64,000 nucleotides of DNA from Nostoc sp. 'Peltigera membranacea cyanobiont' N6 (GCF_002949735.1 NZ_CP026681.1:6788501-6852500); one strand, 5' to 3'. Positions 18,462-27,391 are shown, counted from the first letter of the stretch. The notes: generated by a model not told the origin, from the sequence alone. Made by a program: numbers and translations.

Positions 18462-19031
18462 TTAAAATGATTCAAATAAGGCATCAGCAGCCTTAAGTTT
18501 TTGATTAGGGTCAACTGGAGTTACTTTTGTTTCTTGGGCATCTGAACCTCTAACTCCTGAAGCAGGTGCAAATGCTTTTCCATCTTCACTTGACAGGTAA
18601 GAATTCAACGCATCTTCTAAAGTTGAAACTGATTCACCTTGAGCTACATACCATACACCATTTTCTTCCTTGAGTTTATCTGAATTATCAAGAAGGAATA
18701 ATTTCTGTAGTGAACCTGGACTTAATGCTTTACTATTAGCAATTGCCTGAGAAACTGCACTGCTACGTTTAGCTGCAACAGTCTCTAAATCTTTATTAGC
18801 TAATTGTGTCTTAAGTTCTGTTAGCTGCTGTTCTAGAGCCTTAAGGGTTAGCTTGTCTTGAGTTGTTTCAGTAGGTTCTGTTACAGTAGGTTGAGGCGTT
18901 TGAAGTTTCTTAAATTCTTTAGTTAGATTTGCTGCAAGTCCTTGGTTAGCTTTGGTAAATTCTGTACTGATTTCAGTTTTAAAAGAATTTAAGGAAGCAT
19001 CAATCAAAGCTTGAATTTCTTGTTCTGTCAT
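18462..19031 (-). CDS. phage scaffold protein
   Basis: 189 aa, highly charged and helical. Residues ~60-95 (LTLKALEQQLTELKTQLANK) form a coiled coil, and the C-terminal tail is disordered and acidic then basic (PNQKLKAADALFESF). Placed directly upstream of the capsid gene, this is the standard capsid scaffold. The 147 bases between it and the portal gene hold no gene that I can see. Confidence 0.78.
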   Translation of the reverse strand: MTEQEIQALIDASLNSFKTEISTEFTKANQGLAANLTKEFKKLQTPQPTVTEPTETTQDKLTLKALEQQLTELKTQLANKDLETVAAKRSSAVSQAIANSKALSPGSLQKLFLLDNSDKLKEENGVWYVAQGESVSTLEDALNSYLSSEDGKAFAPASGVRGSDAQETKVTPVDPNQKLKAADALFESF

Positions 19032-19178
19032 TTTAAATAATCCTGTATTTTAGGTATCCGACTTTTAAGTTGTCAGTAAAACTTATCTGGTTTTAACCTT
19101 ACCCAGTGGGTTTACCCTCAGTCCGAAACTCTACAGCAAGGAATGTGTCTGTTATGTCTTAAGGAGTGTTGAGGGTCT

Positions 19179-20418
19179 CTACATTATAGAAGTGTCCAAA
19201 GTCTTAATTGAGCTTAGTAATATCTCTATCTCTTTGTTTACTTCCTCTTTCTGAGAGGCGGATAGATTACCTGCTAACAGTGCCACCATCTGTTCATAAA
19301 TCACCTTTAATGCAGAAGGAGGTAGGTTAGCTTTGAGTGCTTGTACATTCAATTTACTAACAGAATCCAACTTTATTAGTACAGAGTCTAAGGTGTCATT
19401 CTCAAAACTATTCAAACCTGTGACAGAAATTTTACTTCCATCTAAACCTGCTGCTTTGGCTACTAGTTGTAGTAAATCCTGGTAGAAGTCAATAATGATT
19501 TCTCCATAACTTCTCAACATACTTTCCTGTTTAGCAAAATCCATTTGTTTAGAGACTCCAGATTGGGCTAAAGCAGCATTACCACTACTTACGCCACCAG
19601 CAGCTATTAAATCTCGCACTTGAGTTTCTATAGATTGTAAGCTGTTAGCCATGTGCTCAATCATGTAACCATGAGGTTCAGACCATTCAAATTTCTCTAG
19701 CTCAAGTACATGTGCCAAACCTGTTGGTATAGGCTCCTGATTTTCATAAGAATTCTCGAAGTCTCCATCAGGAGTTTGAATTCTTTTGAATGTTCTCTGG
19801 AAGTAAGCCATTGTCAACAAATCATATTTTGCACAATCTGTTCTCAAATGTTCCAGTGCTTTACTAGCTGCTTGATCAGCAACCCAAAGTTGGTCAGGTA
19901 ACTCTATTTTGAAAACTGGTACTGTACCAAACCCATGTTCTATAGGAGGAGATTGTAAACTGATAGCGGTATCAGCATTAACCATCTCACTATTAATTTT
20001 AGTGATATTACCTTTACCATCAAGCTCCACAAATGCAGAGTACTTGGCAATATAAGTATTATCAATAAATGTCCAGGTACAGACCTTTCTAGGCGCAGCA
20101 ATAGGGTTAGAATTATCTTCAGATATCTGTCTAATCTTTAACCAATTAAGTTTACCCTTACCTTCACTCCAATTGATAACTTGAAGGGGACTATAGGTCA
20201 CAATATAAGGACGTAACCCTAGTGCTTCTTCTTGTAATTTATTAGTAGGAATTATATCTGACCTACTTTTATCTACATGAACAAATATCTTTTTAAACTT
20301 TAAAAGTTCTCTAAAGATTAATGTAATTAGATTCTTTTCTGAACGTCCAGACAAGTCTGTGTCCTCACGGAAGGCTGACCAAAACTTAGGGTTAACGTCT
20401 AACCCTTCAATTGTCATA
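19179..20418 (-). pseudogene. portal protein, C-terminal part (split by IS)
   Basis: The remaining open frame of 412 codons (MTIEGLDVNPKFWSAFREDT ...) continues the portal protein whose first 85 residues lie beyond the insertion. It has typical portal stretches, such as GAVPVFKIELPDQLW-like, the core helix MIEHMANSLQSIETQVRDLI and GLDGSKISVTGLNSFEND. Removing the IS plus one TA copy joins the parts in frame (…NAP-MTIEG…) to a 497-aa protein, a normal portal length. An ATG is present at 20417, but a portal lacking its first 85 residues is unlikely to work. Confidence 0.85.
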
Positions 20419-20426
20419 TAGGACTC

Positions 20427-20972
20427 CTATTTGATTTTTGAAAAAACTCCGTACATCTGAAGAGTGGGGAAATCAAAGGTAGTGTGTCGAATAAACCACT
20501 CAAACATCCACTTCAAATGCGAGAATTTTGGGATCAAGGCACAGAAACGTCGAACCCATGTTTTAGCTTGCAACCAAATATCCTCGATAGGGTTTTGTTC
20601 TGGACAATTAGGAGCAAAGCGAACGCAGTGTATTTTCCATTGCTCGGCTGGTAGACCAAGATTTACCTCATCTAAGAAGCCTCGAACTTCGTTGGAACGG
20701 TGATAACTAGCGCCATCCCACAAAATTAGCAATCGCTGGTTGGGGGAGTGAGCTAGCAAATACTGTAGGTAATCAATAGTATTTTTAGAATTTCCGCTAT
20801 CGTAGGCTTTTAGTAGCAATTCTCGTTCGAGATAGTCAACTGCTCCATAGTATGTCTGTTTATCTCGTTCGTTCACAACTGGAACTGCTATTTCTTGGTC
20901 AGTTTTCCCCCAAACATATCCACTTAAATCTCCCCATAGCAAATGGCATTCATCAAGCAGCAACACTCTCAA
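20427..20972 (-). CDS. IS630-type transposase, DDE catalytic part (orfB)
   Basis: 181 aa from a TTG that overlaps the orfA stop (TTGA). The DDE triad is visible: LLLDECHLLWG (first Asp), LLILWDGASYHRS (second Asp) and PNCPEQNPIEDIW (Glu). Its C-terminus (YGVFSKIK) runs into the terminal inverted repeat. It is probably made by frameshifting from orfA, as is usual in two-frame IS630 elements; alternatively a single-base change has broken one gene. Confidence 0.88.
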   Translation of the reverse strand: MRVLLLDECHLLWGDLSGYVWGKTDQEIAVPVVNERDKQTYYGAVDYLERELLLKAYDSGNSKNTIDYLQYLLAHSPNQRLLILWDGASYHRSNEVRGFLDEVNLGLPAEQWKIHCVRFAPNCPEQNPIEDIWLQAKTWVRRFCALIPKFSHLKWMFEWFIRHTTFDFPTLQMYGVFSKIK

Positions 20973-21508
20973 TAAGCCTGTTTCAATTTCCTCTCGGTGG
21001 TTTGCCAGCAGTGTTGCAATCTCTTTTTTTTTGCTGCGACAGCATTCTCGTCGGCTTTGGGATTTAATTTTGTGGTTTTCTTCCAGCTAATTCCTGCTGC
21101 ATCAAACAGGTCGTAGTAACTTTGCTTTGATTCATAAATTACGTCGTACTCAAAAGCTAATTTGTACTCTAGTTCACCTAGCTCCCAGCAGTTTTTAGTT
21201 TGCAGCCAACTCAATACTTCTTCTTGCTGTTGAGTACTCAGGTAGCTCTTTCTCCCTTTGTAGTTCAAGCACAGTCCATTAATTCCATCTTCCTCATAGG
21301 CTTGTTTCCAGCCTGTTATCGAGCCTAGAGACACATCTAAAATAGCTTGGATTTCTTCGTACAAGTAATCTTGGTAAACCAATTTGACTGCCAAAGCTTT
21401 TCTTGCCTCACGGGCATCACGACAAGCTGCTATAAAATCTTGTAACTCAGCGATCGCAGTTGCCACTCCTCCAGGTAGTGTTGCCGTTTGTAGATGCTGA
21501 TTTATCAT
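20969..21508 (-). CDS. IS630-type transposase, DNA-binding part (orfA)
   Basis: 179 aa. N-terminal helix-turn-helix (LVYQDYLYEEIQAILDVSLG, SITGWKQAYEEDGINGLCL) and a second winged-helix region (YLSTQQQEEVLSWLQTKN) match the paired-like DNA-binding domain of IS630 transposases. The stop overlaps the orfB start by 4 bases. It contains a HIP1-like GCGATCGC (about 21,451), unlike the surrounding phage genes, so the element likely came from the host genome pool. Confidence 0.86.
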   Translation of the reverse strand: MINQHLQTATLPGGVATAIAELQDFIAACRDAREARKALAVKLVYQDYLYEEIQAILDVSLGSITGWKQAYEEDGINGLCLNYKGRKSYLSTQQQEEVLSWLQTKNCWELGELEYKLAFEYDVIYESKQSYYDLFDAAGISWKKTTKLNPKADENAVAAKKKRLQHCWQTTERKLKQAY

Positions 21509-21582
21509 TGTCTGCTCTTACACTTGTAAACTCTTGCGTATTATCTCGTAATCTTTTTCAAAAATCAAATAGGAATCCTATA

Positions 21583-21836
21583 GGAGCATTACTGAGCTTA
21601 CTAACCTGCTCATTTACATTTGTTGAAAGAATATTCAGGTAGGTATGTTTCTTAATTCTGGTTTCATAAATTTCATTATCCTCACCTGGTCGTTGAGTGA
21701 TAAAATGTCTAATAGAATTCTTGAGTTTGTAGCCACCTGAAACTAATAAATCAATTTCATTTAGAGTAGGTAACATTTGCTCATACTCAACATTCTTTGC
21801 CTCTAGAGTTTCTAGAAGTAATTGATTGGGGTACAT
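21583..21836 (-). pseudogene. portal protein, N-terminal part (split by IS)
   Basis: The first 85 codons of the portal (MYPNQLLLETLEAKNVEYEQ ... SKLSNAP), after which the frame enters the IS and ends seven codons later. The ATG at 21836 lies 7 bases after the large-terminase stop, the conserved TerL-portal order. The residues are typical of portal N-termini (RPGEDNEIYETRIKKHTYLN). Together with the 19179-20418 part it makes one complete gene. Confidence 0.85.
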
Positions 21837-21843
21837 ATATTAT

Positions 21844-23106
21844 TTAATTTCTAAGTTGTTTATTTTGAAGAGTGTTATACAGGCTACCAATACAATAGCG
21901 GGCACTATCTACGGTATGGTCTTCTTGATGGTCTGCTGGTTTATTTATTAACTCACCTTCTGAATCAGTTGCCCGATGGTAGTCTTCAAACTGAGATATC
22001 AATTCAACTAAATTAGCTTTAATAAAAAGGTTATCTTGGTAGAATAAATTATTCATAATGTCTACACTTGGCATTAGTCCCAACTTAGTTCTACTGACCT
22101 CTACAGCCCTACTCATGCCAGGTATATTCTCACGTTTACCTAATATTCTTGCTGACTTAATACTGCCACCTCTGTCATCTGGCATGTAGCATCGGTATAC
22201 ATTATACTTAGTACAAAGTCTAGCTATTTCTCTTAGGAAAATTTCCTCTGGTATAGTCTCTCCAGATCGATTTAACCAATAGTCAACTATATAAAATTTA
22301 CTACGGTCTTCACTTAATCCAATGACAACTGCACTTGGATTTCTATCCCCCCAATCTGTTCCAAGATAATAACTGAGGTTGTTAGGTATATCCTTTATAT
22401 AATGTTTATCAGATAGCTGATCAAATAACTGACCTGAGAAGTTTTCAAAGCTAGCTTGATATTCTTGCTTATATGATTTCTCAGGCATCTGAGCCTTAGC
22501 TTGCCTAAGTTGTTTTAGAGGGAAATGAGGATTATCACGGGTGGTAAAATGGTAATAACTCCACTCTGCTAAATCTTTTATATTTAAATAGAATTTATAT
22601 AGTGGATGATTTCTTCCTTTGGGAGTGGCACATAATGTAGCTGTTGAACCTGGAGTATCTCCTAACGCTGGGAAAACTACTTGTGACCAAACATCCGGCT
22701 TTATATCTTGAAATTCATCTGCTGCTACAAAATAAAATTTAAGTCCTCTTAACCCATCTCCAGAATCGTCATTTGTGCCTCTTAGAATGATGTCTGGTTT
22801 TCCACCTTTAAAAGTTATTCTGTAATCTGAATGGTTGATATTCTTTACAAAAGGAGCGTCCTTTAACATTCCTACAAGTGCCTTCCAATGTACTGCCTTA
22901 CACTGTTTTAGGGTTGGCATAATTAGAGCAATTGTTGGAGGAAAGTTAGGGTCAATTGGTTGGTTATAGGTTAAGGCACTAACTATAAGTTGAGTTCTCA
23001 ATAAATGACTTTTACCAAAACGTCTACCACAAACCAGCAACCTAAATCTATTTGGGTCTACAAATATCTCCTTTTGTTTGCTATGTAGTTTAATTTCAAA
23101 ACTCAT
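21844..23106 (-). CDS. terminase large subunit
   Basis: 420 aa, full length. Walker A-like VCGRRFGKSHL (residues ~27-37), Walker B FYFVAADEFQDI (~125-136), then the RNase H-like nuclease with GTDWGDRNPSAVVIG (first Asp), YCMPDDRGG and a C-terminal HQEDHTVDSARY (last Asp). It packages phage DNA into the prohead at the portal. It is one base downstream of the putative small subunit gene and apparently intact. ATG at 23106. Confidence 0.95.
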   Translation of the reverse strand: MSFEIKLHSKQKEIFVDPNRFRLLVCGRRFGKSHLLRTQLIVSALTYNQPIDPNFPPTIALIMPTLKQCKAVHWKALVGMLKDAPFVKNINHSDYRITFKGGKPDIILRGTNDDSGDGLRGLKFYFVAADEFQDIKPDVWSQVVFPALGDTPGSTATLCATPKGRNHPLYKFYLNIKDLAEWSYYHFTTRDNPHFPLKQLRQAKAQMPEKSYKQEYQASFENFSGQLFDQLSDKHYIKDIPNNLSYYLGTDWGDRNPSAVVIGLSEDRSKFYIVDYWLNRSGETIPEEIFLREIARLCTKYNVYRCYMPDDRGGSIKSARILGKRENIPGMSRAVEVSRTKLGLMPSVDIMNNLFYQDNLFIKANLVELISQFEDYHRATDSEGELINKPADHQEDHTVDSARYCIGSLYNTLQNKQLRN

Positions 23107-23610
23107 TTACAAATCCTCATCCCCAGCCAAGGATTCTTCTTGTACAGGTTCTGAGTCTTTAACAATAATTGTGTAAGAAGATGTAGGTTCAATCCTTTCT
23201 GCCCATTCTTCTTTGAGAGCTTTCAAAGCATCAATTGCTGCCTTTGGTTCCCTTTTTGTAAGGGTTACTACTTCTCCTCTAGAAGATTGAGTTTGATATT
23301 CATAACCATCTTTGGTCATCCGTACAATTTCTTCTAAAGCTAATGTACGATTGATTTTAGAGTGTAGATTTATTAACCCAACTTTCTGAGCTAACTCTAA
23401 AGTCAGAGCTTCACTCTTCTGAAGTTCTTCAACTTTCTGTTTACTATTTTTAATTAGTGTTTTTAACTGTTGTGCTGTCAACTCAATCTCAAACTTATCT
23501 GCAAATAAAGCAGTCATTTGAGGCTGAGATAAATGAGGTTGAATACTTAGTAATAATATTAAAAAATCACGCTGAGTCTGTGTCAGCATGAATGCTTTAT
23601 TTGTTCCCAT
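23107..23610 (-). CDS. putative terminase small subunit
   Basis: 167 aa. N-terminal helical region with an HTH-like arrangement (LSIQPHLSQPQMTALFADKF, LTAQQLKTLIKNSKQKVEEL), a helical middle and an acidic tail. It directly precedes the large terminase with no gap. These fit a DNA-recognising small subunit. The call is by position and architecture; no exact family recognised. Confidence 0.65.
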   Translation of the reverse strand: MGTNKAFMLTQTQRDFLILLLSIQPHLSQPQMTALFADKFEIELTAQQLKTLIKNSKQKVEELQKSEALTLELAQKVGLINLHSKINRTLALEEIVRMTKDGYEYQTQSSRGEVVTLTKREPKAAIDALKALKEEWAERIEPTSSYTIIVKDSEPVQEESLAGDEDL

Positions 23611-23635
23611 AAAAAAAGGTGCCTCTTAAAGCACC
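23611..23635 (-). terminator. terminator upstream of the terminase genes
   Basis: Minus strand stem GGTGC/GCACC with an 8-base loop followed by TTTTTTT, starting just before the ATG of the small terminase gene. The T run ends next to the start codon, so readthrough or antitermination would be needed to express the late genes from promoters further right, unless a promoter lies closer. Confidence 0.7.
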
Positions 23636-23669
23636 CAGTAATTTTAGATATCTGTTATTTGAATCTGTC

Positions 23670-24044
23670 CTAAATCAGCCCCATAACCTCACTGGAGAGT
23701 AGATATAAAGCGTCAAGGTATGTTTCCCCTATCCAGGAATCTATTGACCCTTGCTGCTTATCCTGGAAGTACTCATGTCTCACTATTAACCAAGATTTCT
23801 CAGAAGCTGTAAAGTGATATTCAAGGATAGCCCTATGTAATCTACTTAATCCCCAAATTGCAGCCTCAAGTTCAGCAGAATCAATTTGACCAAACAAGCT
23901 GTTACCAGGCTTCAATTCACTTGCATCTTTGTAGAGGCGAGGTAAATATTGGTCAACATCATCAAAGGTTCCTTGGAAGAATAAATCTAGGCACTCTTCA
24001 AGATTTGTGGAATCAATGTAGCTGGTAATAAGTTGAGTAGTCAT
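23670..24044 (-). CDS. phage protein of unknown function
   Basis: 124 aa, acidic and helical: LEECLDLFFQGTFDDVDQYL, SLFGQIDSAELEAAIWGLSR, HEYFQDKQQGSIDSWIGETY. I do not recognise the family. It lies in the same leftward block as the terminases, 35 bases downstream of the HTH gene, and has a clear ATG at 24044 with a purine-rich stretch upstream (AAAGGAT). Confidence 0.6.
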   Translation of the reverse strand: MTTQLITSYIDSTNLEECLDLFFQGTFDDVDQYLPRLYKDASELKPGNSLFGQIDSAELEAAIWGLSRLHRAILEYHFTASEKSWLIVRHEYFQDKQQGSIDSWIGETYLDALYLLSSEVMGLI

Positions 24045-24079
24045 AATTTATATCCTTTTATTTATTAGTTAAATTAGTA

Positions 24080-24472
24080 TTAATAATTTGAAGTTAATGT
24101 GTTCTCAAATAACTGTTTCCAATCACCTTTTAGATAGCTGCACTCAAGCTCAGTTAATTGTTGAAGTTTTTTGTTTGTGTATAGAGGTTTATCTAAATTA
24201 GATTTCTCAGATTCAATAATTTGATTGAAATTTTGATTCATCCAATCCCTTATCTGTTGCTTATCTCTAGCTGATAAAGATTTATCATTTAGATATTCTT
24301 GAACTACAGGAAGGATGCCCCAATGATTCCTTTGTTCTGCATAATCTGACCCATAAGTCTTTCTGAATTTGTAAGATAGAGTGCTTTTAGGAATCTTGAA
24401 AATCTTAGCTAATGCCCTTAGTGAATACCCTTTTAAAAATAGTTTATAAGCTCTACTAATTACGTTGCTCAT
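24080..24472 (-). CDS. helix-turn-helix DNA-binding protein (Psq/Hin-like)
   Basis: 130 aa. Residues ~8-40 (AYKLFLKGYSLRALAKIFKI then PKSTLSYKFRKTYG) form a textbook helix-turn-helix of the resolvase/Psq type. The remainder is helical and charged. Upstream of the terminase genes, it could be a late-gene regulator or the DNA-recognising packaging factor. ATG at 24472. Not classifiable further from sequence. Confidence 0.68.
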   Translation of the reverse strand: MSNVISRAYKLFLKGYSLRALAKIFKIPKSTLSYKFRKTYGSDYAEQRNHWGILPVVQEYLNDKSLSARDKQQIRDWMNQNFNQIIESEKSNLDKPLYTNKKLQQLTELECSYLKGDWKQLFENTLTSNY

Positions 24473-24611
24473 TTAAATTCTCTAGCTCCTTTATCTTCTA
24501 AGAATAGCTTTTGTATGCTAGTAAAAGGTAGGATATCTATTAACTGAAAGTACCTTAAACGCTGCGCTGTGCTATTAGAAGAATAAGAAATACTGGCTTA
24601 AATTTAGACAT

Positions 24612-24636
24612 TAAAAAACCTCCTTATTAGGGAGGC
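24612..24636 (-). terminator. rho-independent terminator after the 374-aa gene
   Basis: Minus strand CCTCC / GGAGG stem with a 6-7 base AT loop followed by TTTTTT, 24 bases past the stop of the 374-aa gene. This separates it from the HTH-terminase block. Confidence 0.78.
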
Positions 24637-24659
24637 TTCTTATTAGTTAACTATTTGAT

Positions 24660-25784
24660 TTATGCTGCTTTAGCATTCTTTAATTTAAGGATTGGGGTAA
24701 CGTTATCTACTTTAGTTTTTTTGATTAGTCTTCCAGTTTGGTATGCTTCTGAAATTGAACTGTTTAGTTTACTAATTGTTCGTTGAGCTACTGTAGCTGT
24801 GAACTCTGTTTCTAGTTTCTTCTTTAACCAGAAGTGAGACTCAATTGGTGAGTTGTCTACAATGTTATTTACCACCCTCTCTGTGATGCTCTGTAGGTCA
24901 ATAAAACTTACTTTGACTTTTGCTCCAGGATACAGTTTCTTAGCGTCCTTATTGACTTCCTCAATATAACTTTTTGCTTCCCAGTTAATTCCTTTTGGTG
25001 AGGTAAAGATGAATTCAATTGATTTGTTAGGGTACTTTTCAATAGCTAACTCAATATACTTTTTATTAACTAAGGTGGTCTTTACCTCTTGTTCTGAAAG
25101 TGTGTGAGCTTTGAGTTCATAGACTTTAATTACTCTAGGTAGTCTCTCTACAAAATCCCATCTGCGGTGGCTACCAGGGTTAAATGTATCAAGGATAGCA
25201 ACCTCAAACTTGAAACCAACATTTGAGTAAGCAACAAGTTCAATAAGTTGTTTCTGTAAGTCTGGTTCAATTACATGGGAGGATTCTTCAATCTCTTTCT
25301 TAACTGAAGTTTCAATAGCTACTGAACCAAGTGTTTGGAAACCTTTAGCAACTTGGGAAGAACCTTGAACTAAGTAGCTGTAAGCGTGTAAAAAGTTACC
25401 AACACAAAGTGAATTAATTCGACCTAGTGATACTCCATTTTGTTGTTCATACAACTTCTTGAAGTTAGCTAGTTTATCACCTTCTAATTTCAAACCCTTA
25501 CCAGCTAACCTTTCTGACGGGCGGTTTTTTTCACCTGTCGTCACTTTAGCTTCAGAACTCCAGTTTCTTCTATAATCATCAGAGTCTAAATCTTTGGCTA
25601 CACTTAGATCACCCATTAAGTAGTAAGCATTTTGACCATTTATATCTGATACCCATTTAAGATTCTTAGTACGTGTCCATCTGCATAACTCATCAAGAAC
25701 ACTAGGGTCAATTTTAGGTGCGATCGCTTCAATAGCTGATTTCAATTTAGTATCGGAATTTAAAGGAGAATTAATAAGTGTCAT
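24660..25784 (-). CDS. 374-aa phage protein, possible PD-(D/E)XK nuclease
   Basis: Not recognised as a named family. Residues ~200-240 read FEVAILDTF, then RRWDFVERLPRVIKVYELKA: a Glu, an Asp and a downstream YELK (ExK) on a hydrophobic strand, followed by alternating helices and strands (KKYIELAIEKYPNKSIEFIF). This is the order of a PD-(D/E)XK nuclease core. The N-terminal ~150 residues are polar and helical, the C-terminal ~60 helical and basic (RLIKKTKVDN). Preceded by an AT-rich leader with TATATATGATAC. A phage nuclease, recombination or anti-defence role is possible but unproven. ATG at 25784. Confidence 0.6.
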   Translation of the reverse strand: MTLINSPLNSDTKLKSAIEAIAPKIDPSVLDELCRWTRTKNLKWVSDINGQNAYYLMGDLSVAKDLDSDDYRRNWSSEAKVTTGEKNRPSERLAGKGLKLEGDKLANFKKLYEQQNGVSLGRINSLCVGNFLHAYSYLVQGSSQVAKGFQTLGSVAIETSVKKEIEESSHVIEPDLQKQLIELVAYSNVGFKFEVAILDTFNPGSHRRWDFVERLPRVIKVYELKAHTLSEQEVKTTLVNKKYIELAIEKYPNKSIEFIFTSPKGINWEAKSYIEEVNKDAKKLYPGAKVKVSFIDLQSITERVVNNIVDNSPIESHFWLKKKLETEFTATVAQRTISKLNSSISEAYQTGRLIKKTKVDNVTPILKLKNAKAA

Positions 25785-25927
25785 TTTATATATTAGTTAG
25801 TTTTAATTAGGCCTTTTCCAACCTTCTATATATATGATACTCAGTGTGTGTAGTGAAAATGTAGGCAAACAAATACAGCTTCCTATTTGTGGTAGGAAGC
25901 TGTTAATTAGAAACCTGTATGTTGATG

Positions 25928-26098
25928 TTAGTTACGTTCAGTGAAATCTACAAAGTCACGTTGGAAGTCAACATAACTATCTGCTAGTTCATTTGCTTCT
26001 ACTAATTGGGGCTGAAAGAATAGTTTACCCACTAGTAACCCAAGTACAAAGCTGAACAAAATCAAAGTGAAAATGATCAGTGTAATAATAGCAATCAT
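25928..26098 (-). CDS. small membrane protein (56 aa)
   Basis: ATG at 26098, with AAAGGAA-type Shine-Dalgarno just upstream on the minus strand. Residues ~2-25 (IAIITLIIFTLILFSFVLGL) form a single transmembrane helix, followed by a short positively charged patch (GKLFF) and a polar acidic tail. This would orient the tail in the cytoplasm. Possible holin-like or superinfection-exclusion role, by size and topology only. A 48-base gap follows to the next minus gene upstream. Confidence 0.6.
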   Translation of the reverse strand: MIAIITLIIFTLILFSFVLGLLVGKLFFQPQLVEANELADSYVDFQRDFVDFTERN

Positions 26099-26156
26099 TT
26101 TAATATTCCTTTATTAATAAGTGAAGGGAAGTTTTTAGGCTTCCCCATTATTCAAT

Positions 26157-26435
26157 TTACTTTAGGGGGTTAACTGTTTCCAATATCAACATTCTGATAA
26201 CTTCAACAATTAATCTCAGTTGATAGAATTCAAAGTTACCAGGGTATCTAGAATTCTCAGATGTCTTCAGCCCTGCTATATAAGGCTTATTAAATAGTAA
26301 ACACTTCAAGGTATAAACTAACCCATCTCTGTTATAAGCTACCACCCTGGACTTACTGGAGGTAGTAAACCAATAAGCTGCAATCTCTTCACCTTTGAAA
26401 TCTTTAGTAAGTAGACGATCAGATAAATTAGACAT
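26157..26435 (-). CDS. small phage protein of unknown function
   Basis: 92 aa from the ATG at 26435 (MSNLSDRLLTKDFKGEEIAA), chosen because AGGAAC lies 8 bases upstream. The open frame extends further upstream, but that part is AT-rich and unlike coding sequence. Content: SSKSRVVAYNRDGLVYTLKC and a hydrophobic C-terminus (QLRLIVEVIRMLILETVN). No family recognised. It is the rightmost minus-strand gene of the block, divergent from the plus-strand early genes. Confidence 0.55.
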   Translation of the reverse strand: MSNLSDRLLTKDFKGEEIAAYWFTTSSKSRVVAYNRDGLVYTLKCLLFNKPYIAGLKTSENSRYPGNFEFYQLRLIVEVIRMLILETVNPLK

Positions 26436-26569
26436 AAAATTTAGTTCCTTTTTTAATCTTATGTAAATACTATAACTGTTAAGTATAAACAAAAGGTAGG
26501 CATGTATTATGCTCACCTACTACTAATACTAATTTGATAAATTGAGGGTAATTAATAAAGGTAATTATT

Positions 26570-26740
26570 ATGGATAACCAAACTGTAGAATATTTTCAAG
26601 TAGATGAATCTGGTAATCTAATTACTGATGAGAGTGGGGAACCTATATTATTTGTTAATCCAGATTCCTATAAGTTAAGTGAACCTATTTTAGCTAGGGT
26701 TATTAGGCTGCTGAAGGGGATGGTAATTAAACTTTGGTAA
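26570..26740 (+). CDS. small early phage protein (56 aa)
   Basis: ATG at 26570, preceded by AAAGG at a good distance. Begins MDNQTVEYFQVDESGNLITD and ends LARVIRLLKGMVIKLW. The N-terminal half is acidic, the C-terminal half an amphipathic basic helix. First rightward gene after the divergent switch region at 26436-26569. No family recognised, but start signal and codon character support a real gene. Confidence 0.55.
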   Translation: MDNQTVEYFQVDESGNLITDESGEPILFVNPDSYKLSEPILARVIRLLKGMVIKLW

Positions 26741-26752
26741 CTCAAGACTGAA

Positions 26753-27030
26753 GTAATATTAGCAGCCCCTCTGGGGCAATATAAGGGGGTGAGGAATTAT
26801 CACTTCCCTTTATTTTTCATGTTTACTTAATAGAGGGGCGTAAACTTTGGCGGCAATCTTAAGTAAACAGCAAACCAGGGAAACCTAAAGGGAAAGGTAA
26901 AGGCAGGAAACTAGGGTAAGGAAAGGGTAGGGAAAGTAGAGAGAGAGACTACTAGGGATAGTGATGTAAGTCAATCCTTAGAAGACTTATGCAGCAGCCT
27001 TCTTCAGCTTTTTAAGCCTCATCCTGCTCC
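26753..27030 (+). repeat. non-coding early-region module, copy 1
   Basis: Elements in order: a small hairpin CCCC-TCT-GGGG (about 26,755), ATAAGGGGGTG, GTTTACTTA, GGCGGCA (26,849), AGCAAACC, a ~70-base purine tract made of GGGAAAGG-type units (26,877-26,947), CTAGGGATAGT (26,952) and a pyrimidine stretch CTCATCCTGCTCCC (27,018). The same order recurs at 27,151 and 30,440. No open frame supported here. Confidence 0.7.
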
Positions 27031-27150
27031 CTTTAAATATATGTCGGGTTTATTATCATTACTGATAATAAGTAGGCTGAGGTTTTCAACAATAGTGTTG
27101 AAAACTAAATAGTATATTCCTCACTGCTGATTAATAAGTAATGAGAAGTT

Positions 27151-27352
27151 GGGGCGGCAGAGTTAAGGTTTTTTTGCTTAAGAAATCTAAACCTAAATAG
27201 ACAGCAAACCAAGGGAAAGGAGAGAAGTAGGAGACAGAGGTAGAGAAAGGGAAGGAAAGGAGATATAAAGACTACTAGGGATAGTATGCAAATATATTTC
27301 TACAAGTAATATACAGTAATAGTTTCCAGCATTTTCTCCTTCGTCCTGCTCC
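27151..27352 (+). repeat. non-coding early-region module, copy 2
   Basis: GGGGCGGCAGAGTTAAGG, ACAGCAAACCAAGGGAAAGG, a purine tract to 27,270, CTACTAGGGATAGTATGCAA, then TTTTCTCCTTCGTCCTGCTC (27,332-27,351). The last two blocks are identical or nearly so to copy 3. Purine and pyrimidine blocks are partly complementary and could fold back. No gene seen; the minus-strand open frame here overlaps the promoter of the next gene and lacks a start signal. Confidence 0.7.
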
Positions 27353-27391
27353 CTAAATCAATACTAATTATCCCAGTTATTTCAGTGTTAG

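Larger units (their letters stand above)
20419..21580 (-). mobile_element. IS630-family insertion sequence in the portal gene
   Basis: About 1,162 bp flanked by TA duplications (20417-20418 and 21581-21582), the hallmark of IS630/Tc1-mariner transposition. Terminal inverted repeats of ~26 bp share TAGGA(C/T)TCCTATTTGATT and the following TTTGAAAAA. It carries two overlapping transposase frames on the minus strand, the same direction as the portal. IS plus TA is 1,164 bp, a multiple of three, and its removal restores the portal frame exactly. The near-identical ends suggest a recent insertion. Confidence 0.92.

Noticed and set aside
20427..21508. Two separate transposase genes or a broken transposase
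   Set aside because: Overlapping frames with all DDE motifs and intact, near-identical ends fit a two-frame IS630 element; a simple frameshift mutation cannot be fully excluded.
1..25784. A tailocin or extracellular contractile injection system
   Set aside because: Large terminase, portal, scaffold and major capsid genes are present, so it is a phage with a head, though now portal-defective.
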